64,000 nt of DNA from Klebsiella oxytoca NBRC 105695 (GTDB lineage Bacteria; Pseudomonadota; Gammaproteobacteria; Enterobacterales; Enterobacteriaceae), in assembly GCF_001598695.1 (NCBI RefSeq), contig NZ_BCZK01000002.1, positions 1-64,000 of the forward strand, read 5' to 3'. Position numbers and translations under genes: made by a program. Positions within the stretch are counted from its first letter, which is position 1, and each line of letters begins with the position of its first letter. Shown here piece after piece: positions 56,475 to 64,000 of the stretch. The notes beneath the pieces are model-generated. The model made no database searches, was not told the DNA's origin, and worked only from the letters and a program-made list of their open reading frames with translations.

Positions 56475-58565
56475 TCAGAACTTCCAGGAGACGCTGCCGA
56501 CGATACTGCGCTCTGCGCCAAAGTAGCAGTAAGAGAGCGAGTTACAGGCGGCAACGTAGCTCTTATCGGTCAGATTATTGACGTTCAGCTGCGCGCTAAG
56601 GCCTTTAATCCCGACCTGCGACAGGTCATAGCCAATCGTCATATCCACCAGCGTATAGGATGGAAGGGTATGCGTATTCAAGCGGTCGCTGGTAATACCG
56701 TTGACGTAACGCACGCCGGAACCCAGCGTCAGACCATCCAGCGGGCCGCTTTTCACATCATAGCTCAGCCAGGCGCTGGCCTGATTGCGCGGCGCGTAAA
56801 CGGCGCGCTTGCCTTGCTCTTCCGGGCTGCTTTTCTTATAGCGGATGTCGGTCCAGGTATAGGCCGCCTGCAGACGGAGGCTGTCGGTTAGCTGACTGAT
56901 GGCCTCCAGCTCCACCCCTTTCGACTCAATTTCGCCAATCGAGCGGTACGGATCGGTCGGCTCTTCTTTGGTGGCGATATTGGTCTGATTGATGCGGAAT
57001 ACCGAGGCGCTGAACTGGCTGTTCATTCCTTCTGGCTCATACTTCAGCCCGGCTTCCCACTGCTTGCCTTTCATCGGATCGAGCACGTTGCCGTTTTCGT
57101 CGGCGAAGCTGGTGGGCGTAAAGGCGGTAGAGTAGCTGATGTACGGGGCAAACCCGTTGTCGAACAGATACAGCAGGGCGGCACGTGTGCTGAAATTGTT
57201 CTTATCCAGATCGCTGCGCGTTTGATTCAGCTTATCGATATTCGACACGCTGACCTGGTCGTAGCGCCCGCCCAGGGTGAAGCGCCAGCGGTCCCAGGAC
57301 ATCTGGTCCTGAAGATAGTAGCCGGTCTGGCGCAGCTTGTGTTTTTCACGGCTGTACATGGTGATGTAATCCGGCTTCGCGCCGTAAACCGGATTAAACG
57401 CGTCGATGGCCGGGAATGCGCCATAGTAGCCGGTGGTGTTGTTGCTGCGATCCTGATAGTCAATGCCTATCAGCAGGCGATGGTTCACGGCCCAGGTATC
57501 GACGCTGCCGTCGAGCTGGTTATCGAGAGTGATGGCGTTCATCTTTTCGTCCGAGCCGGAGTAACCGCGGTTCAGTTCGGTTTCGTTCAGCCAGCCCGCG
57601 GCATAGACCTGATTCAGCTCGACTTTGGTATGCAGGTAGCGCAGCTTCTGCCGCACCGACCAGCCGTTATCAAACATATGCTCGAAATTGTAGCCGACCA
57701 TATTTTCACGGCGGTCGTACTTGTCGTAATCATCTTCACCTTCGAAGAAGGTGTTAGCAATTTTCTTGCCGTAGTGCGGTACCACGGTACCTTCATAGGG
57801 GAGACCCGAGTGGCTGCCGCCCTCCGGATCGCGATGCAGATAGGCCATTAAATCAAGGCGCGTCTGGTCGGTGATGCGCCAGGTCAGGCTGGGCATAATC
57901 GCGTAGCGCTGCTCTTTCAAGGTATCAAACTGGGAGTCCGCATAGCGGGTCATGCCGCTTAATCGCGCCGCCACCCGATCGTTATCGTCCAGCGCGCCGG
58001 TGACGTCAAACGCCGCCCCGCGCTGGTTGTTATTACCGGCAAACAGCTTGATTTCCCCTCCGGGATCGAAAGAGGGCTTACGCGAGGTGAGGGCGACGAT
58101 GCCGCCGGGCGAAGAGCGACCATACAGCACCGAGGCCGGGCCGCGCACCACTTCGATATTCTCCAGGAACCACGGATCGACCACCAGTGAGCTATGGGAG
58201 TTGGTATCGCCCATCATTTTCAGGCCGTCAAGATAGACGTTATCCAGGCTGCCATCGGAGAAGCCGCGCAGGACGATATAGTCAAAGCGGTTGGAAGCGC
58301 CAATCTGGTTGCTATAAACACCGGGGGTGTAGCTCACGGCCTGACGGACGCTGATCGCTCCCTGCTCTTCAAACTGCTCGCGCGTGATGATGGATACCGA
58401 TTGCGGGGTCTCAATATCCGGCGTGGCAATTTTGGTCGCGCCGCTTTGCATCTGCGAAGTGACGACGATGGTTTCGTTTTTTGTTGTTTCCTGGGCCAGC
58501 AGCGGGAAAGCGACGCCGCCGGTCACCCATCCTACCAGTAGCGCCAGGCGAGTTTTCGCAAACAT
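56475..58565 (-). CDS. TonB-dependent siderophore receptor (FoxA/FhuA/FhuE family)
   Basis: 696-aa outer-membrane receptor with a signal peptide (ending PLLAQ), a TonB box (ETIVVTS), a plug domain (TPQSVSIITREQFEEQGAISV, VEVVRGPASVLYGRSSPGG) and a 22-strand barrel ending in SWKF. The terminal YVAACNSLSYCYFGAERSI, with a disulphide pair, is shared with FhuA and FoxA, so hydroxamates such as ferrioxamine or ferrichrome are likely ligands (inference). The ATG at 58565 is best spaced from GGAG on the minus strand. A Fur-like palindrome lies upstream, then the araC-type gene. Confidence 0.88.
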   Translation of the reverse strand: MFAKTRLALLVGWVTGGVAFPLLAQETTKNETIVVTSQMQSGATKIATPDIETPQSVSIITREQFEEQGAISVRQAVSYTPGVYSNQIGASNRFDYIVLRGFSDGSLDNVYLDGLKMMGDTNSHSSLVVDPWFLENIEVVRGPASVLYGRSSPGGIVALTSRKPSFDPGGEIKLFAGNNNQRGAAFDVTGALDDNDRVAARLSGMTRYADSQFDTLKEQRYAIMPSLTWRITDQTRLDLMAYLHRDPEGGSHSGLPYEGTVVPHYGKKIANTFFEGEDDYDKYDRRENMVGYNFEHMFDNGWSVRQKLRYLHTKVELNQVYAAGWLNETELNRGYSGSDEKMNAITLDNQLDGSVDTWAVNHRLLIGIDYQDRSNNTTGYYGAFPAIDAFNPVYGAKPDYITMYSREKHKLRQTGYYLQDQMSWDRWRFTLGGRYDQVSVSNIDKLNQTRSDLDKNNFSTRAALLYLFDNGFAPYISYSTAFTPTSFADENGNVLDPMKGKQWEAGLKYEPEGMNSQFSASVFRINQTNIATKEEPTDPYRSIGEIESKGVELEAISQLTDSLRLQAAYTWTDIRYKKSSPEEQGKRAVYAPRNQASAWLSYDVKSGPLDGLTLGSGVRYVNGITSDRLNTHTLPSYTLVDMTIGYDLSQVGIKGLSAQLNVNNLTDKSYVAACNSLSYCYFGAERSIVGSVSWKF

Positions 58566-58591
58566 GAACATCTCCAAAGGCATTTCTAATT

Positions 58592-58610
58592 GTTAATAAG
58601 AATTATTACC
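58592..58610. promoter_or_regulatory. Fur-like site upstream of the siderophore receptor
   Basis: The palindrome TAATAA-GAA-TTATTA (58594-58608) lies 26-45 bp before the receptor start. The surrounding 19 bp match the classic Fur box at 13 of 19 positions. Confidence 0.5.
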
Positions 58611-58704
58611 TTTTTGAGGCGTTCTATAGCTATGCGCAATGCCAGGATGCGTATGCGCGCTGCCAAAGCGGCGAAACAGACTTCGCGAAAAGGTGAAAAA
58701 TAGA

Positions 58705-59694
58705 TTAGCCCGTCTTTTGCACGTCGCAGGGGGAGATACCGTAGCGTCGACGAAAGGCGGTAGAGAAATTGGTGGCGTGCTGATAGCCCGACATCCAGGC
58801 CGCCTGCTGCACGCTGTACCCCTCCAGCAGATAGCCTCTGGCCCGCGCCAGTCGGCAATCGCGCAGGTAATCAAAAACCGAACAGCCGTAGGCCTGGCGA
58901 AACTTACTGCGCAAGCTGCTGGAGCTCATCGCGGCCCGCTGGGCCAGCTCGTTCAGGGTGTAGTCGTTTTCCGGCGCCTGCTCCAGCAGGCGGCGAACTC
59001 TCTCCAGGCGCAGCTGCTCGCCGCCTGCCGGGAGGATCTGCTTCGCGCTTTCATCCTGGCACACGCTCAGACCATGGCCGAACAGCTGCAGGATCAGCCC
59101 CTCCAGCATCAGTTGCCGGGAAACGCGGCCCGGCGCGCTCTGCTGGGCATATTGCAGGCCGCTCAGCAGAAAACCCGGTATCTGCCAGATGAGCGTTGGC
59201 GTCTGGCATCTTTCCCATTCGCGCATTAATGAAGCAAGCAGTCCGTCGCGCCAGGCGCCGTCCGGGTAGAGTCCAAGGGAGAGCGTGCGGAGCCTGCTGT
59301 TGGCATCGTGACGGGCGCACATGACCTGATGTTCGCTAAGGCGTGAGGTGAACGCCATCCCGGAACGCACAAGGTGCTGCTCGCCGTTGAGAGTCAGGGA
59401 AACGCTGCCTTCCAGCACCACCAGCATATAGAGAGGGCTGCTATGGCGGGAGGTGGTTTCATAGGGCTGCAATACGTGAACATCTGAGTGGGTGATGCAC
59501 ATCCCGCAGGGCAGCGTCATCTCTTCCACTTCACCTTGCAGCACCGGGCTGGCGTGCGAGGGCTCCGGCGTTTGCAGCAGCGGAAAGCGATAGTCGATAC
59601 CATAGCGTTCACCAAACGCCATAAACTCTCTGACGGAGAAGGTTCTTCTCAGCGCCTGGCGGGCCGGCTCGTTCTGCCCAGGAGTATTGTTCAT
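58705..59694 (-). CDS. AraC-family transcriptional regulator of the siderophore receptor
   Basis: 329-aa protein with a C-terminal AraC double helix-turn-helix (about 225-325: LNELAQRAAMSSSSLRSKFR, ...VQQAAWMSGYQHATNFSTAFRRRYG) and an N-terminal cupin-like sensor. The layout resembles PchR-type regulators that bind a siderophore. It lies directly upstream of the receptor gene on the same strand, so it probably activates it, with the ferric siderophore as signal (inference). A strong Fur site precedes it. Confidence 0.85.
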   Translation of the reverse strand: MNNTPGQNEPARQALRRTFSVREFMAFGERYGIDYRFPLLQTPEPSHASPVLQGEVEEMTLPCGMCITHSDVHVLQPYETTSRHSSPLYMLVVLEGSVSLTLNGEQHLVRSGMAFTSRLSEHQVMCARHDANSRLRTLSLGLYPDGAWRDGLLASLMREWERCQTPTLIWQIPGFLLSGLQYAQQSAPGRVSRQLMLEGLILQLFGHGLSVCQDESAKQILPAGGEQLRLERVRRLLEQAPENDYTLNELAQRAAMSSSSLRSKFRQAYGCSVFDYLRDCRLARARGYLLEGYSVQQAAWMSGYQHATNFSTAFRRRYGISPCDVQKTG

Positions 59695-59771
59695 GCGGTT
59701 TTCTGCACTGGAGATGAGGCTTCATCGGATGAGGTAACCTTACCATTGTGCGGGCAGGGCGACAATAAAGA

Positions 59772-59786
59772 TGAGAATGATTATCA
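59772..59786. promoter_or_regulatory. Fur box upstream of the araC-type gene
   Basis: TGAGAATGATTATCA matches the 7-1-7 Fur inverted repeat (TGATAATNATTATCA) at all but one position. It lies about 78 bp upstream of the regulator start and indicates iron repression. Confidence 0.75.
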
Positions 59787-59821
59787 GTGTTTGCATTGCA
59801 TGCTGCGGTTACTGCAGAACG

Positions 59822-59848
59822 GCGCGCGGATAGCCGCTATCCGCGCGC
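59822..59848. terminator. GC-rich hairpin after uxuR
   Basis: A perfect 12-bp inverted repeat (59822-59833 with 59837-59848) lies between the uxuR stop and the Fur box. No T-run follows on either strand, so it may protect the 3' end or act as a factor-dependent terminator. Confidence 0.45.
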
Positions 59849-59855
59849 GGGAGAG

Positions 59856-60632
59856 TCAGGCGTCGGCGTTATCCAACGGCCAGGAGTCAAACAGGTAGCC
59901 GTCGAAGTAAATATCATCGACGTTGGAGAACTCCAGCAGACGGCGTTTAACATTTTCCAGATGCTGCCACATGGCGAGTTTTGCCGCCCGGGCGTCTTTT
60001 TTGATTAAGGCGGCAAGGATCCGTTTATGATCCACCAGCCACTCCTCGCGGTAGTGAGTGTCGCCGAGATGGCGGTGCAGCTGGATCCACATGGGATTAT
60101 TTTCCCGCCACTGCCATGACTGGCGGAACAGTTCTACCAGCATACTGTTGTGCGTCGCTTCGGCGATGGCCAGATGAAACTGCATATCGCCGCTTTCGGA
60201 ACCGCCCGGCGCGCTGCTGGCCAGCTCGCGCTCTTCCAGCTGTAAGGCCTGGCGCATTTTGATGATATCTTCCCGGGTTGCCTGCAGGGCGGCAAATTCG
60301 GCGATATTGCTTTCCAGCAGTTGGCGGGCCTGCAGCAGCTCAAATGGACCGGCATCATTACAATGCTTCATGTCCGCGCTCTCCACCGCGCCTTCCGCCG
60401 CGACGTTATCCAGCACATAGATCCCGGCGCCGCGGCGCACTTCGACCAGCCCTTTAATTTCCAGCATGATCAGCGCTTCGCGGACCACGGTACGGGTTAC
60501 ATCCAGCATCTCGGCGATCTCGCGCTCAGGCGGCAGGCGATCGCCAGGGTTATAGGGCGTCTTGACGATGAGATCGCGAATTAACGCGCCGACTTCCTGA
60601 TAAGGTCTGTGCTGAGAAGTTTGTGATTTCAT
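59856..60632 (-). CDS. uxuR: UxuR, GntR-family repressor of hexuronate catabolism
   Basis: 258-aa FadR-subfamily GntR regulator, close to E. coli UxuR (257 aa). The N-terminal winged helix (LPPEREIAEMLDVTRTVVRE, about 33-52) is followed by an FCD effector domain. It represses uxuAB and is released by fructuronate. It follows uxuB by 135 bp on the same strand, past a terminator-like hairpin, as in the E. coli uxuA-uxuB-uxuR order. Confidence 0.95.
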   Translation of the reverse strand: MKSQTSQHRPYQEVGALIRDLIVKTPYNPGDRLPPEREIAEMLDVTRTVVREALIMLEIKGLVEVRRGAGIYVLDNVAAEGAVESADMKHCNDAGPFELLQARQLLESNIAEFAALQATREDIIKMRQALQLEERELASSAPGGSESGDMQFHLAIAEATHNSMLVELFRQSWQWRENNPMWIQLHRHLGDTHYREEWLVDHKRILAALIKKDARAAKLAMWQHLENVKRRLLEFSNVDDIYFDGYLFDSWPLDNADA

Positions 60633-60720
60633 GGTGTTAAGTTGTGATATGCAGTAGCCCGGTGGTTGACTATAACATTTGGCCGGCGGGTTGGCATCAC
60701 TCTCGGCCCGGAGAGGGAAA

Positions 60721-60754
60721 ACGGGTCAACCAAATTATTGTTCAGTTGACCCGT
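60721..60754 (-). terminator. Terminator of uxuAB
   Basis: A perfect 10-bp inverted repeat (60721-60730 with 60745-60754) is followed on the minus strand by TTTTCCC, between uxuB and uxuR. The arms contain GGTCAAC, also part of UxuR-type operators, so a second role is possible. Confidence 0.65.
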
Positions 60755-60767
60755 GAAAGAAGGGAGA

Positions 60768-62243
60768 CTACAGACTGGCGCTAACCGCCGCCACGCACTC
60801 GCGGGCGCCGCGCTCGCACAGCTGTTGATACGCCAGGGTAACCGCGTTGACGAAGTCGCCATTGTCCGGCAGATCGTGGGCAAAGATCCCGCTGATGGCC
60901 AGCAGCGCGGCGACGCGCTCCGCGCCCTGATAACGCTGATTAATCTGCTGGATCTCCATTAGCAGCGGGTCGACAACATCAATGGGTTGTCCCTGCTCAT
61001 CGCTTCCCTGGGTATAGCGCATCCAGCCCGCCACGCCGAGCGCCAGATGGCGCCAGCTGCTGCCGTTTTGCAGATGCAGACGAATTGGGTCAAGCAGGCG
61101 CTGCGGCAGCTTCTGGCTACCGTCCATGGCGATCTGCCAGGTGCGGTGACGCAGGGAAGGGTTGCTGAAACGGGCAATCAGCAGCGTGGCGTAGGCCTGA
61201 AGATCGGTGCCTTCCGGCATCGAGAGCGTCGGCGCCTGCTCCTGCATCATCAGGGCAAAAGCCGCTTTGCGGTATGCCGGGTTAGTCATGGTGTCGGCGA
61301 TGGTTTCATAGCCGCCGAGATAGCCGAGATAGGCCAGGAAAGAGTGGCTGCCGTTGAGCATGCGTAGCTTCATCATTTCAAACGGCACGACGTCTTCAAC
61401 AAACTGCGCGCCGACTTTGTCCCACTCCGGGCGGCCGTTGACGAAGCTATCTTCAATCACCCACTGACGGAACGGTTCACAGGCGATGGCGCACGGATCG
61501 TAGACCCCAAGCTGGTCGGCAATCTCCTGTAGGGTTTCAGGCGTTGCCGCGGGCACAATGCGGTCAACCATGGTGCACGGGAAGGTCGCGTGAGCTTCAA
61601 TCCACGCCGCCAGCGCTGGGTCACGGGCCTGGGCCAGGCCAAGTACCGCCACTTTCGCCACGTGGCCATTCTCGCGAACGTTATCGCAGGACATCACCGT
61701 AAAGGCGTTTAGCCCCTCTTCGCGGCGCAGGCGCAGCGCTTCGACGATGTAGCCTATAGCGGATTTCGGCGTCGCCGGATGGGCGAGGTCGTGTTGAATC
61801 AGCGGGTTATTCAGATCGAGCTGACCGCTGGCCGCATCGGTGCAGTAGCCTTTTTCCGTTACCGTCAGCGAAACGATCGCCGTTTGCGGTCGCGTCATGG
61901 CGCGCAGAATACCGTCACAGCCGTCGATTTCCGGATGCAGCGCCTCTTTCATCGAACCGATAATTTTCAGCGCGGTGCTGTCAGCGCCTTTTTCCGCCAC
62001 GGTATAAAGCAGCTGCTGATTTTTCAGATTCTCAATCAGGAGGCGGTCGTTGCCCGGCATCAGGTTGACTTCGCAGATGCCCCAGTCGCTATCGCTGGTT
62101 TCCAGCAGATGATGGGTATAAAGCGCCTGATGCGCGCGGTGAAATGCGCCGCAGCCCAGATGAACGATGCGGGATTCGAGACGAGAACGATCCCACGCAG
62201 GGCGCGTAACCGGCAGGTTGCTGTCGGCAATGGTTGCAGTCAT
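60768..62243 (-). CDS. uxuB: Fructuronate reductase (D-mannonate oxidoreductase)
   Basis: 491-aa mannitol-dehydrogenase-family enzyme converting fructuronate and NADH to D-mannonate. Motifs are IVHLGCGAFHRAHQALYTH (nucleotide binding), SCDNVRENG and the catalytic KLRMLNGSHSFLAYLGYLGG. It is a few residues longer at each end than E. coli UxuB (486). The ATG at 62243 has TGGAG 8 nt upstream on the minus strand. It follows uxuA by 74 bp containing a hairpin. Confidence 0.96.
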   Translation of the reverse strand: MTATIADSNLPVTRPAWDRSRLESRIVHLGCGAFHRAHQALYTHHLLETSDSDWGICEVNLMPGNDRLLIENLKNQQLLYTVAEKGADSTALKIIGSMKEALHPEIDGCDGILRAMTRPQTAIVSLTVTEKGYCTDAASGQLDLNNPLIQHDLAHPATPKSAIGYIVEALRLRREEGLNAFTVMSCDNVRENGHVAKVAVLGLAQARDPALAAWIEAHATFPCTMVDRIVPAATPETLQEIADQLGVYDPCAIACEPFRQWVIEDSFVNGRPEWDKVGAQFVEDVVPFEMMKLRMLNGSHSFLAYLGYLGGYETIADTMTNPAYRKAAFALMMQEQAPTLSMPEGTDLQAYATLLIARFSNPSLRHRTWQIAMDGSQKLPQRLLDPIRLHLQNGSSWRHLALGVAGWMRYTQGSDEQGQPIDVVDPLLMEIQQINQRYQGAERVAALLAISGIFAHDLPDNGDFVNAVTLAYQQLCERGARECVAAVSASL

Positions 62244-62287
62244 AGCAAACTCCAGAGTGGGCCGCAACAGGCGGCCGAAGAGGAAAA

Positions 62288-62308
62288 GGCGGAGCCTGCT
62301 GCTCCGCC
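62288..62308 (-). terminator. Hairpin with T-run between uxuA and uxuB
   Basis: A perfect 8-bp GC stem (62288-62295 with 62301-62308) is followed on the minus strand by TTTTCC. It lies between two genes of one operon, so it probably reduces uxuB expression or stabilises the uxuA message rather than ending all transcripts. Confidence 0.55.
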
Positions 62309-62317
62309 GGTCAGGAA

Positions 62318-63502
62318 TTAGCGGCTAAAAAAAGCGCGCTGGATCGCCAGCTCCACGCCGCGGACTTCGGCCAGCCCTTTCAGGCGACCAATTGCGGAAT
62401 AGCCGGGGTTGGTTTTCTTTTTCAGATCGTCGAGCATCTGGTGGCCGTGGTCAGGACGCATCGGGATAAGATCCTCTTTACCTTCCGCTTTACGGCGGTG
62501 CTCTTCTTCGACAATGGCCTTCACCACTTCATACATGTCCACGTCGCCGTGCAGGTGCGCCGCTTCGTGGAACGTTTTCGGGTTCTCTTCACGTAGCGTA
62601 GAGCGCAGGTGGGTAAAGTAAATACGCGGACCGAACTGCTTAATCATATCAACCAGGTCGTTGTCGGCACGTACCCCGTAGGAGCCGGTGCACATGGTAA
62701 AGCCGTTCGCCATGCTGTTCACGGTATCGACCATCCACTGCATATCTTCAATCGTTGAGACGATGCGCGGCAGGCCGAGGATCGGACGCGGCGGATCGTC
62801 CGGGTGGACCGCCATACGCACGCCAACCTCTTCGGCAACGGGAATAATCGCTTTCAGGAAGACGGCGAAGTTCTCGCGCAGTGCGGCTTTATCGATATCT
62901 TTGTAGGTTGCCAGATGCTGGCGGAACTGGTCGAGAGTATATCCTTCTTCCGCGCCCGGCAGACCGGCGATGATGTTACGGGTCAGGCGCGCTTTATCCT
63001 CTTCGCTCATGGTGGCGAAGCGCTGATTCGCCTGGGCGACCTCTTCGGCGGTGTAGTCCGCTTCCGCACCCGGACGCTTAAGGATATGCAGCTCAAACGC
63101 CGCAAATTCAATTTGATCGAAACGCAGGGCTTTGGAGCCGTCCGGCAGGACGTATTCCAGGTCGGTACGGGTCCAGTCGAGGACCGGCATAAAGTTGTAG
63201 CACACGGTACGAATGCCGCACTGGGCCAGATTGCGTAGGCTCTGCTGATAGTTAGCGATCCACTGCGCGTAGTTGCCGGTATGGGTTTTGATCTCTTCGT
63301 GAATCGGTACGCTTTCAACTACCGACCACACCAGCCCGGCTTCTTCCACGATGGCCTTACGCTTGAGGATCTCGTCAACCGTCCACACTTCGCCGTTCGG
63401 GATATGGTGCAGGGCGGTGACCACTCCGGTCGCGCCCGCCTGACGGACGTCAGCTAAAGTGACCGGATCGTTAGGGCCATACCAGCGCCATGTCTGTTCC
63501 AT
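62318..63502 (-). CDS. uxuA: Mannonate dehydratase
   Basis: 394 aa, the exact length of E. coli UxuA. This TIM-barrel enzyme (Fe/Mn) dehydrates D-mannonate to 2-keto-3-deoxygluconate. Conserved blocks include [62 protein letters not shown] and the C-terminal [12 protein letters not shown]. First gene of the uxu unit; UxuR-like operators lie upstream. Confidence 0.97.
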   Translation of the reverse strand: MEQTWRWYGPNDPVTLADVRQAGATGVVTALHHIPNGEVWTVDEILKRKAIVEEAGLVWSVVESVPIHEEIKTHTGNYAQWIANYQQSLRNLAQCGIRTVCYNFMPVLDWTRTDLEYVLPDGSKALRFDQIEFAAFELHILKRPGAEADYTAEEVAQANQRFATMSEEDKARLTRNIIAGLPGAEEGYTLDQFRQHLATYKDIDKAALRENFAVFLKAIIPVAEEVGVRMAVHPDDPPRPILGLPRIVSTIEDMQWMVDTVNSMANGFTMCTGSYGVRADNDLVDMIKQFGPRIYFTHLRSTLREENPKTFHEAAHLHGDVDMYEVVKAIVEEEHRRKAEGKEDLIPMRPDHGHQMLDDLKKKTNPGYSAIGRLKGLAEVRGVELAIQRAFFSR

Positions 63503-63647
63503 GCTTAACCTCTTTCACGTTTTGACCTGTTCCAGGCCGCTGCTTTGATGGGAGTGTCGGTTCCGGTCAACCATCGTAACGGAGAGAAACCAGACGATAT
63601 GGCGTATAAGTTCCTCCAATTGGTCAAACATGTCAACCATAACAGCG

Positions 63648-63665
63648 AAATTGGTAAACCAAAAT
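63648..63665. promoter_or_regulatory. UxuR/ExuR-type operator upstream of uxuA
   Basis: AAATTGGTAAACCAAAAT is a close match to the hexuronate-regulator palindrome (AAATTGGTATACCAATTT). It lies about 146 bp upstream of the uxuA start. Related half-sites occur at 63564-63573 (CGGTCAACCA) and near 63617 (AATTGGTCAAAC). Confidence 0.65.
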
Positions 63666-63685
63666 GTGATGGAGATTCGCTAATG

Positions 63686-64000
63686 GCCTGAGTGCTAACC
63701 CATCGATATTTTAGACTCGTTGCGTCGCGCGGAGAGATTCTGCTGAAGCTCAGGAGGGCATGAGGTCCCGCGAAGCGGGTCTTTATAAATGGTTAACCAA
63801 TGGCGTCAACATATCGACCAGATGCGTCAGAAATCCGCTGGGCTTGCAACAGATCACACTTTTTAATTAATACGATTTCCTTATAAAAACTACGTGTTAT
63901 CATTTCGCTGGTAAATATCTTTTCAACTCTCACCGAGGCTTTGATGCTGGAGAATGTCATCATTAGATAATCAGCTTCCCGACCTTATCAGGCCGGACTG
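63686..64000. other. Right-end region with no recognised gene
   Basis: No ORF with family resemblance or a ribosome site is seen. There is a small hairpin CCCGC-GAA-GCGGG with a short T-rich tail (63767-63786) and AT-rich DNA from about 63860 that could be a promoter for a gene beyond the window. Confidence 0.4.

Noticed and set aside
63840-63862. CRP site near the right end (TCACA half-site)
   Set aside because: Only one half-site fits; the other half and the spacing do not, and no gene is visible to regulate.
1-64000. CRISPR arrays, insertion sequences or prophage genes
   Set aside because: No direct-repeat/spacer pattern, transposase or phage protein was seen anywhere in the window.

Overview
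The window is chromosomal DNA from a member of the Enterobacteriaceae. About 35 proteins read as close orthologues of Escherichia coli proteins, in the E. coli order dkgB-yafC-yafD-yafE-mltD-gloB-yafS-rnhA-dnaQ-aspV-yafV-fadE-gmhA-yafJ-yafK-dinB-yafP-rtcB2/prfH-pepD-gpt-frsA-crl. It is not E. coli itself: ivy and yafNO are absent, a complete Na+-NQR operon sits between yafK and dinB, and the phoE position after crl holds an exopolysaccharide operon. The NQR position recalls Klebsiella and its relatives, but I cannot name the genus from sequence alone.

Layout. (1) 1-740: a 7-bp tandem repeat, a strong terminator and about 500 bp of AT-rich, gene-free DNA. (2) 740-9967: a compact type VI secretion block (tssB, tssC, hcp, clpV, a VasJ-type tssA, a vasL-like gene) with no membrane-complex, baseplate, VgrG or PAAR gene in view. 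A terminator follows hcp, and an exact RfaH-recruiting ops element lies just before clpV. (3) 10150-25525: conserved housekeeping genes, tRNA-Asp, and an extra MFS transporter beside yafC. (4) 25850-31998: nqrABCDEF-nqrM without apbE, preceded by a coupled 30-codon ORF. (5) 32031-40510: a GDPD-like protein that has lost its metal ligands, LexA-controlled dinB-yafP, an intact rtcB2-prfH ribosome-repair pair behind a tiny ORF with a perfect Shine-Dalgarno, then pepD, gpt, frsA and crl. The crl start codon lies in a long hairpin. (6) 40593-54170 (minus strand): a tightly overlapping 12-gene Wzx/Wzy-type exopolysaccharide operon. It has a short OPX lipoprotein paired with a beta-barrel, and a chain-length protein whose tyrosine-kinase motifs are destroyed. 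(7) 54509-63502: gabD, a zinc-ribbon protein, a FoxA/FhuA-like siderophore receptor and its AraC-type regulator with Fur-like sites, and the uxuA-uxuB-uxuR glucuronate/fructuronate genes. (8) 63503-64000: the uxuA control region and DNA with no gene that I can see.

How the genes work together. The T6SS genes supply sheath, tube, sheath-recycling ATPase and TssA-type proteins, and would need the rest of the machine from elsewhere. The EPS operon supplies a priming transferase, three glycosyltransferases, flippase, polymerase, export proteins and modifying enzymes, but no sugar-nucleotide genes. The siderophore receptor and AraC gene form an iron-responsive pair. The uxu genes form a hexuronate catabolic unit under UxuR. 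The observations I would check first are the ops element in the T6SS block, the leader ORF before rtcB2-prfH, the crl start-codon hairpin and the OPX/beta-barrel export pair.
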